Shown here piece by piece: positions 37,393 to 49,143 of a DNA stretch of 64,000 nt. Under the pieces are notes generated by a model. The model was given only the letters and a program-made list of their open reading frames with translations, ran no database searches and was not told the DNA's origin. Every line of letters begins with the position of its first letter. Within the stretch, counting starts at the first letter, position 1. The stretch comes from Pycnopodia helianthoides (Eukaryota > Echinodermata > Asteroidea > Forcipulatida > Asteriidae), in assembly GCA_032158295.1 (NCBI GenBank), contig CM063251.1, positions 9,029,016 to 9,093,015 of the forward strand. The letters are read 5' to 3'. The position numbers were made by a program, and so were the translations under genes.

Positions 37393-37485
37393 CCAGTAGC
37401 AGTAAGGATATCCATAGTAGTGCAGAGTTGGATGATGTTGTGAAGAGACTTGTGGAATATTGGAGTCAAACGGTGAGTACCACAT
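37393..37485 (-). CDS. Candidate alternative first coding exon, Tyr/His-rich 31-residue N-terminus
   Basis: On the minus strand an ATG at 37485-37483 has A at position -3 and an in-frame TGA six bases upstream. It opens exactly 31 codons, beginning MWYSPFDSNIPQVSS and ending LHYYGYPYCYW, then meets a donor (TACTGG followed by GTAAAA). It leaves in phase 0, the phase required by the next exon of this gene at 31509. The in-frame stop rules out an internal exon in this frame, so if used it is a first exon with its own promoter. The predicted protein would be 31 residues plus exons 31425 to 22347, total 281 residues with bHLH at about 150-215 and no AD1 or AD2. Vertebrate HEBAlt and TCF4-A also start with short Tyr-rich alternative exons. 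This is an analogy only; I see no clear sequence identity. Confidence 0.45.
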
Positions 37486-37640
37486 ATTTCAACTCAACTA
37501 GGACAGTACACACAATGTAAACACCCACCTAGCAAAGTCTTTTAACTATGTGAATGCCTTACTCACTCCTTCAAGTAACCTAATCCTTTTAGCATCTAGA
37601 AATTCATTGCAGCTGTGAAAGATGTGGTTGCTTTTATCAA
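37486..37640 (-). promoter_or_regulatory. Possible promoter of the alternative first exon
   Basis: The 155 bp upstream of the candidate first exon (reading on the minus strand) contains a CAGCTG E-box at 37610-37615, about 125 bp before the ATG. It also holds a GTAAACA forkhead-type motif near 37517-37523 and an AT-rich TAGTTAAAAG stretch. E-boxes are the binding sites of E-protein dimers, so autoregulation is conceivable. These short motifs are common by chance and no start site is visible. Confidence 0.15.
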
Positions 37641-38710
37641 AAACATGAACATGCTACAGGAATAGGGAATATTGCTAATTTCTGAACTTACAAAGGGCAA
37701 ACCTATTAAATCAGGGGTGTCAATTAGTAAATTCATGCAAGTAAATAAAAAAACTTCTGAAAACTTGACTTCAATTTTGACATATACTAGTACTACTGGG
37801 AAAATATTTAACATACTTCATCAAAACAGCTTCTTTTTACATTCATTCTTCAAAAAGAATTACACAATCAATGAAGAAAACTAAACTGGGATATTTTTGA
37901 GGTTAAAAAAATGGTACATTCCCCATGATAAAGCAACATATGCATGCCTCCCCCTGTACCTGTAACTTGCATTTCCTTCTAGCTTCATGAAGTGAAACAG
38001 GAAGATAGAACAACACTTGTCCCTAGTGATCTGGATAACTAATTTCCTTCTCTTTAAACACACACACAAAAACACAAACACCATACATGCAATCCACTAA
38101 CATTTTGCAGACTTCAGGAAATTTAAAACAGGAAAGATTTGGGCCAAGATTTCTCAATTGAAACCTTATGTCACAAAGTAAAGTAGGGCTGTCAGGAAAG
38201 GGAGCAAGACCCAGTAGTATAAACCTACCATACTCGTAAGACTGCTACAAATAGTCATATTTTATGTTTTCTGAAAGCATTGTATATATAAAGAGTGGAT
38301 GGAATTATTTAGTTTGGAGTGAGTGTACATATGTAGAATACATGAAAGTTTTCCACTTCCGGTGCCCAAGGTCCTTACCACACTGTGTACATATGTTAAA
38401 ATCTGCTGGTGTCTGATCCAAGCACATCATTTACATTGGGTACACTTCTGCTTTAAGTCTATTTTTTATTTGTTTTTTATAAAAACGTTTTTTTAAAATA
38501 AGGTTAAAATCAGGTGGTGTATTAACATGCTTTGACAATCCATTGTGTAGTGTACACAGGCATTTACTCACCATGCTACACTTTGTTTCCCCATAAAAGA
38601 GGGACAGAGGATAATGGAAATCCTGTTCAAAATATCCCTTTTGGTTATTGTGTAATCCATGATTCCAGACCTTTGTCCTTTAGTTTTACAAACAATTTGA
38701 ACACCTCTAT

Positions 38711-38880
38711 ATGTTCCGACACCCCTAATGTATTTTCCTAAACCTAACCCAAGGGGTGTCGGAACATAGGGGTGTCGGAGCATTGGGGTATCGGAACATT
38801 GGGGTATCGGAACATAGGGGTGTCGGAACATTGGGGTGTCGGAACATAGGGGTGTCAGAAAAAGAGGGGGTCAGAACATA
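38711..38880. repeat. 16-bp minisatellite with an inverted copy at its edge
   Basis: About eight units of GGGGTGTCGGAACATA run from 38753 to 38880, the last two degenerate. One unit in inverse orientation (ATGTTCCGACACCCCT, 38711-38726) precedes the array and pairs perfectly with 38752-38767 across a 25-bp loop. Confidence 0.95.
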
Positions 38881-39424
38881 GAGCAGTCAACTTAAAAACA
38901 TGTTTATATGAGATCGATAGGCTGCCACAATTGTAGGAGTTTTGGTCCACTGTCAGAACCACTTTTGTTTTCGTCTATATTTTGCTTTTCTTTTTCTTTC
39001 CCAAATAATATAGGTTTTGTGTACAAATTTTGTTGGTAAATAATATGAGACTTAATCTTGTCACATTGGTATAAGTTATATACCATACTGAAACTAATGA
39101 CTTCACTTAATGTCTCAAACAAATTATGTCATCTCATGAACCACATGGACATAAATTTAATACTTTTTGCACCATTTAGTAAATCATAGCCAGTGGTCCA
39201 TTTCATGCAAAGATATGACCTTATTTTGACTTTTCCTTCCTGTCCAAATTTGAACTTAGAATTAAATTATATTGTTGGATGTCAATACCAAATATGGTTT
39301 GGAATTTGGATATATTTTTTTGTGTGTACAAAATCATCAGTTTATCACATTGAAATAAATCAGTCGGTCGTAATGTCTCAAACACTGATTAATACCACAT
39401 CAATTATAAGTTATACATTTTGCC

Positions 39425-39618
39425 TTAAAGGCACAGTACACAATACACGTTTGGTAATGACTCTGAAAATTAATGGCAATAAAAACTTACTTGGTAAGAA
39501 GTACAGCAGCATTAGGTATTATTATGAACTTTGAGAAACTTTTAACTTCGAAGTACTACGGTTATGGAAAATATATAATTTTTTATTCCCCAAAATTTGA
39601 ATCTGAGAATGCCTTTAA
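39425..39618. mobile_element. Short TTAA-flanked MITE
   Basis: TTAA at 39425-39428 and 39615-39618 bound a 194-bp element starting AGGCACAGTACAC and ending GAATGCCT. The interior AAAAACTTACTTGGTAAG is shared with the 5731-6108 element in reverse orientation, so it is probably a deletion derivative of the same family. Confidence 0.55.
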
Positions 39619-41911
39619 ATTATAACAAATATGAGCTTAATAAGTGAACAAATTCATATCTCCTGAACTACATGATAAATAGCTATTTATAGTATTTTGA
39701 TAAAGGTCCTTTGTTTTAAATAATCAGTGAATATTTATATTCCTCCCCCCCCCCACCGAAGTCCAGTGTTTGTTTTGATGAACACTTCATTTCTAGATTC
39801 CAGCATACATGTACCATGGCTGATTATCTGCCATGGCTTATGGCCAAGGGTTGGCCCATTCTCTTGAAAGAAAACAAAAAATCCCTGTGCAGGTCATGAG
39901 AATGTTTGTAGTATTTAGTTGGTTTAGAAATGGTTTGATACTCATAAACAAAATATATTCCTAAAGTACAGAAGAAAAAAACACAGAAATCTTGCCGCTA
40001 AGTGGTTGAAGAAAAAACAATGTTTTGCAAAAAAATTGTTTTACTATAAGCAGGTTGCAAACACAAAATCGTTTAAATTAAGCACACACTTAAATCTTGA
40101 TGCATTTCAGACAAATGAGCAATGACATAACGTAGTCACTAGGTGTCAAATAACATGTCTGATCAAGCGTACCATATATGATTTAAAGCTTAGTGTAATT
40201 TATTAAGATTTGATATATGTAATATTTTGGTATATTGGTAACCTATTTTGACCTTACATGTATTTCCTGTCCAACTATGCCAACCTGGCAGTTCAAGTGA
40301 AAAACATGACCAGAAATTTTTTGGGTTATACTTATAGTTCTGCAAAACTGATAAGCAAATGATAAAACCTCTTATGAATAAAAATCCTCATTTTAATGAC
40401 ACATCCAGTTATCCAAAGCTGAACACTTAGTGTTCAAACAAACTCTACATGTGCCTAAGACTAGAGTAGTTTACCTGGTAGTTTAATATTGTCTTCAATT
40501 TTATTAATGCAAATTTTCACTTAGCCTAGTTGTTGTGTGGTTTGCTTTTCAGAATAATTTTGTAAAATATAGTTCTGAACTTAATGCATCAGTTGAAGAC
40601 TTTCAAATGTTGATGCCACATTTGCAATTACATGTAGTTCCAACATTTTGGATATAATATAATGGATGTAAGTTGGTTATGAATCTGGAATAGCTCCTGG
40701 TGAGACACTTAATCTATGATTTTCCCCCCTCACCCTTGGTCCAGTAAGAATATTTGTTGTTCCTGAACAAGCTGTGATCAAACCCCAAGCTTCATTTTCA
40801 CCTCACCTACAGCGTTTTTAACCCCTCCCTCTTACTTCCTTGAGCTAAGTGGTTTACGGCTTTATTATTAATCCAATTCCCCCTTCTACTTCAACCAGAC
40901 ATGTCCAATACTCTGGAGAATTCTAAACTTTCCAAAAGTTTGACAGAAGCTGGCAATTGTTTACAGACTACAGGTTTCTATTTTCCACCAAGGAAATTAA
41001 GTTTGAAAGGAGTTATGAAAAGGGGAGGATGTTACTTGTGCTTAGTGCATATTAATAGAAGCTTAAATGTCCCAGGAGTGGGCAGGTTTTCTCCTTTGTG
41101 ATGCCATGTTCCTCAAGCAGTAAGTGAGGTAAATGCAACGTTTCCACTTTGTCATTTAAAGTTAAAAGCAGTGACAAGTGAGCTTTTGAAAACAAGCATC
41201 CATGTTTTATGTCAGGTGTGTGTGTTTGTGTGTCAGCTTAATTTAACAGCAATTTGAATGTCCAGAATGGTAATAGTCTTAAGAACAGTCTCAAGACTGC
41301 TTTTATCTTGCCTCGTTCTCAAAATCTAGTAATCATTCATGGACTATAACATGACAATGGTATTTGCAAATATATTCGCCCAGAACACCCCAATCATTAA
41401 CAAAGCTAGTGATATTTGAGTACATGTAAGCATTGCAATTTACAAATGTACATATATATGAAAAAAGTTTGATTTGGTCGTGTTTAAGGAAATTGGAACT
41501 GCCATTTTTCGAACATCCTAACAACTTCTCCAGATTTCATACGGAGTTGAAAGTTAATAGGATGGTCTGATTTTGGTTTCCACTGTCCACAGGGACTTGT
41601 TTAGCTACATCATATTTTGCTGTGCAATTAAAAATACGAACCCTTCTTGTTTTGTAAAAAAGGTCAAGCAAATGTTGGGTGCAAAACATTTTAAAATTAG
41701 ATCCATGGCAAAATGGTTGTAGAGATTATCTAAATGGTTTAATCCTCATAAAGAGCCAACCAAATTTTTACGGCACATTTAAAAAAATTTACTAAAAAGG
41801 AAAAAAACATTGATAACCAAAATGTGTCTCTTAGTCTGTGCTTTGTAGTTTGAATGACATACAAGCCAGCGCCGATATAACTTCACTCAATATGACCCTA
41901 TACAAACTTAC

Positions 41912-42100
41912 CATATGTGAATCTATATATTGTCCTGATGTACCAAACGATGGTCCTACGTTCATACCAGAGGAACCTGTATGGGCTGGGGGTGGACCAA
42001 TGCCCCCTGCTGGATGATTAGGCATGGCTTGTAGGGCTCCTTCAGCATGTCTTTGCAGAACATTAATTGCATCATCAAGTCTCTCTTCCATGCGACTTTG
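41912..42100 (-). CDS. E-protein second activation domain (AD2) exon
   Basis: This 189-nt exon (63 codons, phase 0 at both ends) lies between acceptor CATGTTCATTTTAG and donor CATATG followed by GTAAGT. It begins QSRMEERLDDAINVLQRHAE. This corresponds to the loop-helix AD2 core of E-proteins (RLDDAIHVLRNHAVG in vertebrates), a transcriptional activation helix that recruits co-activators. The rest is Gly/Pro/Ser-rich (PNHPAGGIGPPPAHTGSSGM, then a stretch ending GQYIDSHM), as expected for the following linker. An internal ATG at the fourth codon is part of the conserved motif and not a likely start. Because both ends are phase 0, skipping this exon would keep the frame. The downstream partner in the main transcript is 31425-31509. 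Confidence 0.95.
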
Positions 42101-43393
42101 CTAAAATGAACATGTCACATCAAACATAAGTTACTTACTCTACATTATATACATTATAAAATTTTGAGTAAAATCAGTCAAAACATGTCAAATTTTGCCA
42201 ATTCACTGTAAACAAAAGCCATATTTTTTTCTCAAAAAGATAAAGAAATTTGGTGACATTTTATGAAAACGTTGGTTGTCTTTACTTGGTTAGGTCATGG
42301 TTTCATGGTGGCGATATTCTCAACAAAATAAATACTTCGGAAATTCAGCAAATTATTCCAGCGGCTGAGCATGAAAAGGTTCTGAATTTTTGCAAGTGGT
42401 TATTTGCTAGAGATTAAGTTTGGTCAAAGTTTTTTTTATTTTTAGGAGAATCACTTATACTGTATGACTTGATTCCCAAACTAAAATTGGGATACTATCA
42501 ATATGGTGAAAAAGTTAAATTAATGCACGGAGATAGCATTAATGCAAACAAGAGAATTGAAGCTGCAAAAGGTAAGTTAAATTTAAAAAAAGTGGTAAAT
42601 TGTAAAGATATCACAACCATAATAAGAATTGGTAAAGTTCTTGCTCCCTTTGTGCTTGTTTCACAATTTGCATAAAGAAAATTTTATTATACATTATAAA
42701 TGCAAAATTATAAGTAAGCAAATTTTAAGACAATGTAGATAGACCTGGAAATTGTACATTTACTCCTAATGCAACAGTAGAGGTATTTATCAACTACTTA
42801 TTAAAATGTTCCTTCATAGATTTGAAATTGATTGACGAGTCACAGTTTAAATTATTTTTGTTTGTTTGTATTTCACCGTTTTAAAAAGCTTCATAAAGAT
42901 AGAAGGAACCTATGATTTTAATTTATTTGGGACCCTATAGACCAATCTTTAAAAAAATATATCTTAAAAAACCAAACCCCACAAACATTTAAAAAACATG
43001 GGAGACTAGTCTTGGAAAGTCAGTGGGTAATATGCGAGGTTGAAGCCAGTGTATAATTTTACATTTCCCAAGTAAAATTAGAACAAAAGAACCGTTTCTA
43101 TTACACACTGAACACAAAAATCAACAATGGGTGAATAGCATACTCATGAAATCTCTTACAGTGACGAGATTAATTCTGCACGGTAATGAAATAAAATAAT
43201 GAATACATTTGGACCTAAATCACTTCATGAACTCATTTTCAGAACATGGACAGATGGACACATCAAGTTCATGCAGCAGACAACCCATTGGCAACTGGAC
43301 TGATACCCAACTTGGCCGACATAGCATAAACTTTTTCAGGGTGATTCAATCTCTCTATATACTAACATATAACTGTATTACATCTGTACTTAC

Positions 43394-43461
43394 TAGTGAG
43401 TGTAGATGGCTCTCCACATAAGGCCCTGGTGATGACTGAGTGCTTGATCGTGGCCATGGCC
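43394..43461 (-). CDS. E-protein exon with WPR and YxESxLHSL motifs
   Basis: A 68-nt exon has acceptor TATAAACACAG and donor CTCACTA followed by GTAAGTAC. It enters in phase 1 and leaves in phase 0. It reads PWPRSSTQSSPGPYVE followed by SHLHSL. Vertebrate TCF3/TCF12 carry the equivalent QWPR, then a Ser/Pro stretch, then YE/YD..LH.L, directly before the second activation domain. The order of the exon here (after the TPVGSPP exon, before the MEERLDDAI exon) is the same as in the family. Only this frame is open. The junction with 42100 gives HSL-QSRMEERLDD, matching the vertebrate junction. Confidence 0.88.
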
Positions 43462-44687
43462 CTGTGTTTATACACAATCAATTAGAATCAAATTAATCCA
43501 ATCTTTCTTATGCAATAGCATTTGAATTTTTTTGGTGTTACCTGTTGTTAGATAGTAGAGTTCATTGGTTCCCAATTTGGTAAACAAATTGCCCAACACT
43601 CCTCACTAACTTGTCACTACAATGAAATCTAATCACTTTGTAGGACAAGGTATATACCCCGTTAAACGTTTATGAACTACAAATTTAGTTTGTCATCCTC
43701 TATAACACGTAAATTGGGGTCAATAAAGACAGTAAAAAAGAAGAACAATCTTGATACAAGACATGGGGTATCTCCACTGTGTGTGTGTGACCTCAATATC
43801 AAACAAAATATTTGTTTAAGATTACATAGTCCAGCTCTATTGAAATATAAAGTAATCCGATCCACCATGGAGACTTTATAACAATAACCTTCAACTGTAC
43901 CATAACGTTAGATGATTTAAAATATTGGGTTGTTCATTACACTTTAGTACTAATTGCATACATGATGGAGAATTTGACAACTTATTCTACAATGAAACTT
44001 ATCAAAAGTTACCATAAACTATAGTTCCAAGGTAGATATAATTGTTCAGGAGAAAGTAATTAGTTTGCTGTTAATGAGGCAAGAAATTCAATTTGATTAT
44101 AATAAGGCAGGATGTGTAATCCTGGAGTACAGCATTGTAAGTGTGAAGGCAGAGCACAACAGACTGGATGCTCATCTTGGCCACAGTCAGATTACACACA
44201 CCAATTCCAGGTGATCATTCCACGCTTATGTGACCATCAATTGGCCATGCAGCTAAAGAAACCCTTGAAAAAACAAGACCAAAATGCACAATCCAGATGT
44301 AGTGTGGGATAGCCAAGTAATGATATAACAGCACTCTGTTAATGTTAATATTTCCTTGCCCAGTAAAAAAAATAATAAGAAATAAACAGGATGAAAAGTC
44401 ATCATCTTTATTCTTGACCTTGGAACACTTTACAAAAGTGCGCATGGAGCCATGAGTAGATCCCACACAGTCTGCAACTGGCTACATTCATCAGTATCAT
44501 AGAGCACTAGGTATAGTCATTGACTTGTGGATAGCAGATAAATCTATCATATTACTCAATGTCAACTGTACTTGCAATTCAGACACATCAACAAAATAAT
44601 GTAATGCATTAATGCTGAAAATGTCTTAACAGACTACTAAATTCTTAAAGATCTATACAAACTACATGTACCATGTTTATACCCCTG

Positions 44688-44747
44688 GATGGCCAAGGGT
44701 GTGATGGCCAAGGGTGTGATGGCCAAGGGTGTGATGGCCAAGGGTGT
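44688..44747. repeat. 15-bp perfect tandem repeat, four copies
   Basis: GATGGCCAAGGGTGT is repeated four times without error, so the array is probably recent and polymorphic. It is in an intron of the E-protein gene. Confidence 0.97.
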
Positions 44748-45345
44748 GAAATTAGGAGGACTATCAACTTCAGAACAGTGATCATTATTACTAGACTTTT
44801 CATCAGCCTTAAATCTAACATACAACTTTTTCAATTACAAAAAGGCAAAATGATTACTTTGTTTTAAAGTTTGGTTGGTTTTAAGATGTTATTTTAGATC
44901 TTTGTACTAATAGTAGTGACTTTCATTTTCAGTAGTCTGTAGTGTACAACTTTTGTTAGAGATTTGCGAATACCAAAATATTTGTGAATTTTGTGTATAA
45001 TTTGTCAAATATATTCTGATGTATTTTTACAACTAATTCTGGTTCTACTATAGCCAAAAAAATTGAAGCAGTGCATTATTGTCTTAGGGTCTTATACCAT
45101 CTCACACACCTATGCAAACTTAACTGGTCCTCAACCCATACTGCAGGAAGAAGACACCTTTCATTGGCTCTTCTTACTTTTATTTTAAATGCAGCTGGAT
45201 ATTTCTAATTTTTTTTCCTTTTTTTTTAGTTCACAGATTTTAAAAGTCCTTATTAAAACAACCAATGATCCTGTATGCCATTGGAACCACAAATAACTAA
45301 CTATAACATAGTATGTAATGTGGTGAATCATTCCCAATGAAAGTG

Positions 45346-45498
45346 ATAGACCTTATGCACATGACGTCATTCAAGTAGGGCGCCCTCGGCTAAGAGGTCA
45401 AAAGAAGGTTACTCATTTGCCCATTCTGTGCGCTACGTGTACTGAGATGTGCGTTTCCCAAGATGGCGGCGTGATGATGTCAATGCATAAGGTCTATA
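45346..45498. mobile_element. Small MITE with ATAGACCTTATGCA inverted ends
   Basis: The left end ATAGACCTTATGCACATGAC and the right end TGTCAATGCATAAGGTCTAT are near-perfect inverted repeats. The 150-bp element is GC-richer than its surroundings (GGGCGCCCTCGG, AAGATGGCGGCGTGATGATG). It carries no ORF. It lies downstream of nothing recognisable, in an intron of the E-protein gene. Confidence 0.65.
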
Positions 45499-48400
45499 GT
45501 AATTGGCAGCCTGTCTCTGATATTGTTTTCTGGCTAATTTGTAATTATGCAAGTAAATTAACAATCGGAAAGTGATCTTCAATTCCCCCCCCCCCAAAAA
45601 AAAGGGCATTTACAATCTTACACACTTGTTTTTTGTATAAGTTATAACAAGCTTTACAGTTGTTGCTATTATTTGAAAAGCGCACTTCCTCTGAATACAA
45701 AAGCAGAGACATAGAAAAACAGGAATTCATTCAAACAATTTATGAAATTCTGCTTGTTTATCAACCAACTTTTCCCCAAATAATTATATCACTACACAAA
45801 TGCATGCAAATATGGAACATATGCATGGAACTTGGAAGCAAAAGCCAAGCTAATTCATTTATGCACTTTTGATTAAAATTTGAGACAAACTTCAAGAAAT
45901 AATTGTCAATAGTATATACATTATCTTTTGGTATATGTGTTAAGCAAACGCACGTTCCTTCTTGACATGCCCTGTCAGGTACAAGTTTCAGACAAGGCTG
46001 TCAAATACAAGTGCATACTCTTGTTATGAGGTTGCAACTGCTGGTAGTGATGAGTGATACATGGGACACAGCTGGTAGTGACTAGCTATACCAGCCTACT
46101 ATGGGAAGGAAATACTGTCACCTGCTTGCTTCATGAGCAATGTCACAAGAAATCACAACTTCACAGACAGCGCCCTCAGCAAAAATACAATACTAAGTGG
46201 AAAATGTTTGTCTTTTGTTGACTTAAATAGTAAAAAATCATACATAAATAAATTTTAAAAAAGAAGGGGGAGAAACACAGCCAAAATCCCAAAGCAAATC
46301 ATAACCAGACATTGCATTTGTATTTGAGCAAATACAGGTACATGTATCTCTGCCCGGGCCCTGGTGTACCATTTAGTGTGGTTTAAACTCTTTCTGCAAA
46401 ATGTTTTTGTTGATGTCTGATCACACCTGCTAGGAGGAGACAATTCTCTTCACTGTTACAACAGAGGTGTTTCCACTCTATCAGTAACCATCATTATTCT
46501 TAAAAATTGTACGAAATTTCTTTTCTGTGTTGTCTTGTCTTTCCCTCTCCTAGGATTTTCATAATGATAGCACACTGAAGTTCTACAATAAAAAACTCTT
46601 TGGTTGCTCCATGGTTTGATGGTCTATCCTAATGTAAAATGTTTGACTTCCAACATGGCAATATCGCCCCCTTTGACCATTAATGTACAAACTGTACATG
46701 ACTTGTGCATATGTACATGCAATTGGAGAGCCACTTGCACCTTTGCTAAAAAGTATGAATGATTCATGTGGCTCATCACAATGCATATCGCAATGCATAT
46801 TAATGCATAATAAATGCATGATGGCATCTGGGGACCAGTAACTCAAACCTTTTTCATTGTGGTCAAAATGGCGAAAGGCACTTCCTTTAGTTGGGGGGGG
46901 GGGGGAGGGGGCGGACGAATGACGTGAACTACCAAGTTTCAGCCCCTGGGTTGCCTTAGTCTTTTAGTTACGTTGGTTACGTTGGTAACGTATTGAAAAA
47001 GCAGAGAGTCTTGAAAAAATCTGCGGGTTTACTCTGTATCACCACAACATCTCTGTCGTTTCACGTAACCATTTGTTACCTTAGTAAGAGTCTTAATGAC
47101 AACCCATACAACCTCTTGTAGGTTGATGGCCATTAGGTCAGGGGCGTAGAGGCATCATATACTTTTGCAAAAAGGGGATGTATATAAGACTGGCTTTTTA
47201 GGAGTGGGGGGGGGGTGGTGTATAGAAACCAGTTTGAATATTTTTATTATTATTATATATGTTCATTTTAAGTGAAAAGTCAAGGACTGTTGTTATTCAT
47301 TTCCTTAGGCAGTCACAATCTAGTTTCCTAAATAATCAACATGTCCAGTAAAGTTTTACTGAAGCAAATTTTGTATAAGCAATGAAGTTAAAAAAGAAGG
47401 TTTTTTCCACTCTAATTGTAGTTAACTGTGTTCTTAAAAGGATATTTCACTTGTATTATATGTTTTTTTGAATGCCTCATCATAAATGTACACATTTCAA
47501 ATGTTGATGGTATTTTATTTAGTTGTACACTTTTGTTAACTACAGTCTCTAAACATGCATATTTCTCTTTCATAGACAAAACATTAATTAAATTAATTGA
47601 ACACTTTGCTTTATGACTATTGTCAAGCTCACAGATTGTTTTTGTTTGTGCACATATGTATATAGTTGATGGTTTGTGTACAAGAAAAAAAAAAAAAAAA
47701 CATTCCCCAGATACAAGGCTTTACCTCTTCTTCAAAGAACTTGTATTTGCATCATGGTTATTGTACTTTCTCTAAATCGTACACATTGGTCATACTTAAT
47801 AATATACTTAATATTGGCTTTTGGACTGCCATGCTGTTTATAATTTCATTGAGGATGAGGGTGACTTAAGGTGGCTTGTCTGTGGGAAAGCAATGATGCC
47901 CTCTGGCTGCACTCTACCCAATCCCTACTTGACAAGCCCCACCCTTGTTGGTTTTTATGCATCTCCGTTTTCCTTTTCCTTTAACAGGAAATCTAATTAG
48001 ATTGGTGCTTTTCCCCTGTCTGGCTTGGCTTCTGCAATTTATTCCTGAACCTGCCAGTATAGATTAACCTCACAATTTCAGGACTTATCATCACAGAGAA
48101 ACTTGGCAACTTTCATCAATAGACAAAGTTGCCATCCTTTGACTTGCTTTTTATATTGTTACACTTTCACTCCACTATTATTAGTTGCTTTTTGTGTAAC
48201 AGCGTGTTTGGTAGCCAAAAAAGCTGCTTAAAATTTCAAGTTTATTTTTGTTTTGTGATAAGTTAGTCAGTTTCTGCAACCTTTCTCAAGCACTTAAAGT
48301 TCTGCTGTGGTGTGTTTTATGACCTCTATACTTTTGTTTTATATTTTAAACAATTATAATAAAAACTGGGGGGGGGGAGGAGAAAAAAAGGAAGAAGATT

Positions 48401-48603
48401 AGGAAGAAAAAGAAGAGGAAATAAGATCAACATGTTTTTTATACAGATTATACAAAGAAAAATAGTTGGTGCAGAGAATCCAGTACATTCCAACATAAGA
48501 AGCCTGAGTTTTATGTGCACTTGGTTTCAATATTTAAAGATTTAAACGATTACAAAATAATAATAATGCCCTTTGAACACAACTAGGAAGAAAGTTACTT
48601 TAC

Positions 48604-48682
48604 CTGACATAGGAGGAGGAGAGCCAACAGGCGTTGATGGGTTGGATGGAAAACTGCTATTCGTATGATCCGCTGAGTAGAT
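48604..48682 (-). CDS. E-protein exon with conserved IYSxDHT and [10 protein letters not shown] motifs
   Basis: A 79-nt exon lies between acceptor TTTTCTTTATAG and donor ATGTCAG followed by GTAAAG. It enters in phase 0 and leaves in phase 1. The product contains [24 protein letters not shown]. These are near-identical to the [23 protein letters not shown] signature found in vertebrate TCF4 and TCF12 just before the second activation domain, which makes the family assignment firm. The final split codon is completed to Gly by the next exon at 43461. A TTAA-flanked MITE ends 77 bp upstream of the acceptor, so its insertion has not disrupted the splice site. A transcription-factor region of this kind acts in the nucleus. 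Confidence 0.9.
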
Positions 48683-48758
48683 CTATAAAGAAAATCAACG
48701 TCACAAATCATTCAGCAAGGTATAAAGGTAATGTTAAATCACTATACACCATTTACCA

Positions 48759-49143
48759 TTAAAGGAACATTACAGAATTGGTTTTTGCTAACAAAACAGT
48801 TGCTGGCAGTGTAAGCACTTTATGTAATCCACCATATACATAAACTGACAAACCTGTAGAAGTTTGAGATCGATCAGCCATCTGGGTCTCAAGAAAATAG
48901 TGAAAAACCGATTACACATTTGCATGAAATCATATAGATTCAACAAATGAATAAAACGCTCACTGAGCGATAAACTCCAATCGGAAAATTGGTTCATTCA
49001 TTTCTCATCAAATATGGCATTTCAGACAGAAATATTTCAATGTTTTCTACTATCACCATCATTAGACCTTGTAAGTTTTATGTAAATCTGTGATCAAAAA
49101 GTATATTAGTTTTTTTCTTACCAATTCTGTAATGTTCCTTTAA
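48759..49143. mobile_element. TTAA-type MITE, AGGAACATTACAGAAT family, copy 2
   Basis: Intact TTAA duplications (48759-48762 and 49140-49143) bound inverted ends AGGAACATTACAGAATTGG and its complement. The interior is homologous, in reverse orientation, to 9375-9776 (shared GCTCACTGAGCGATAAACTC and TGCATGAAATCATA stretches). It sits in an intron 77 bp upstream of the acceptor of the E-protein exon at 48682. Confidence 0.8.
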
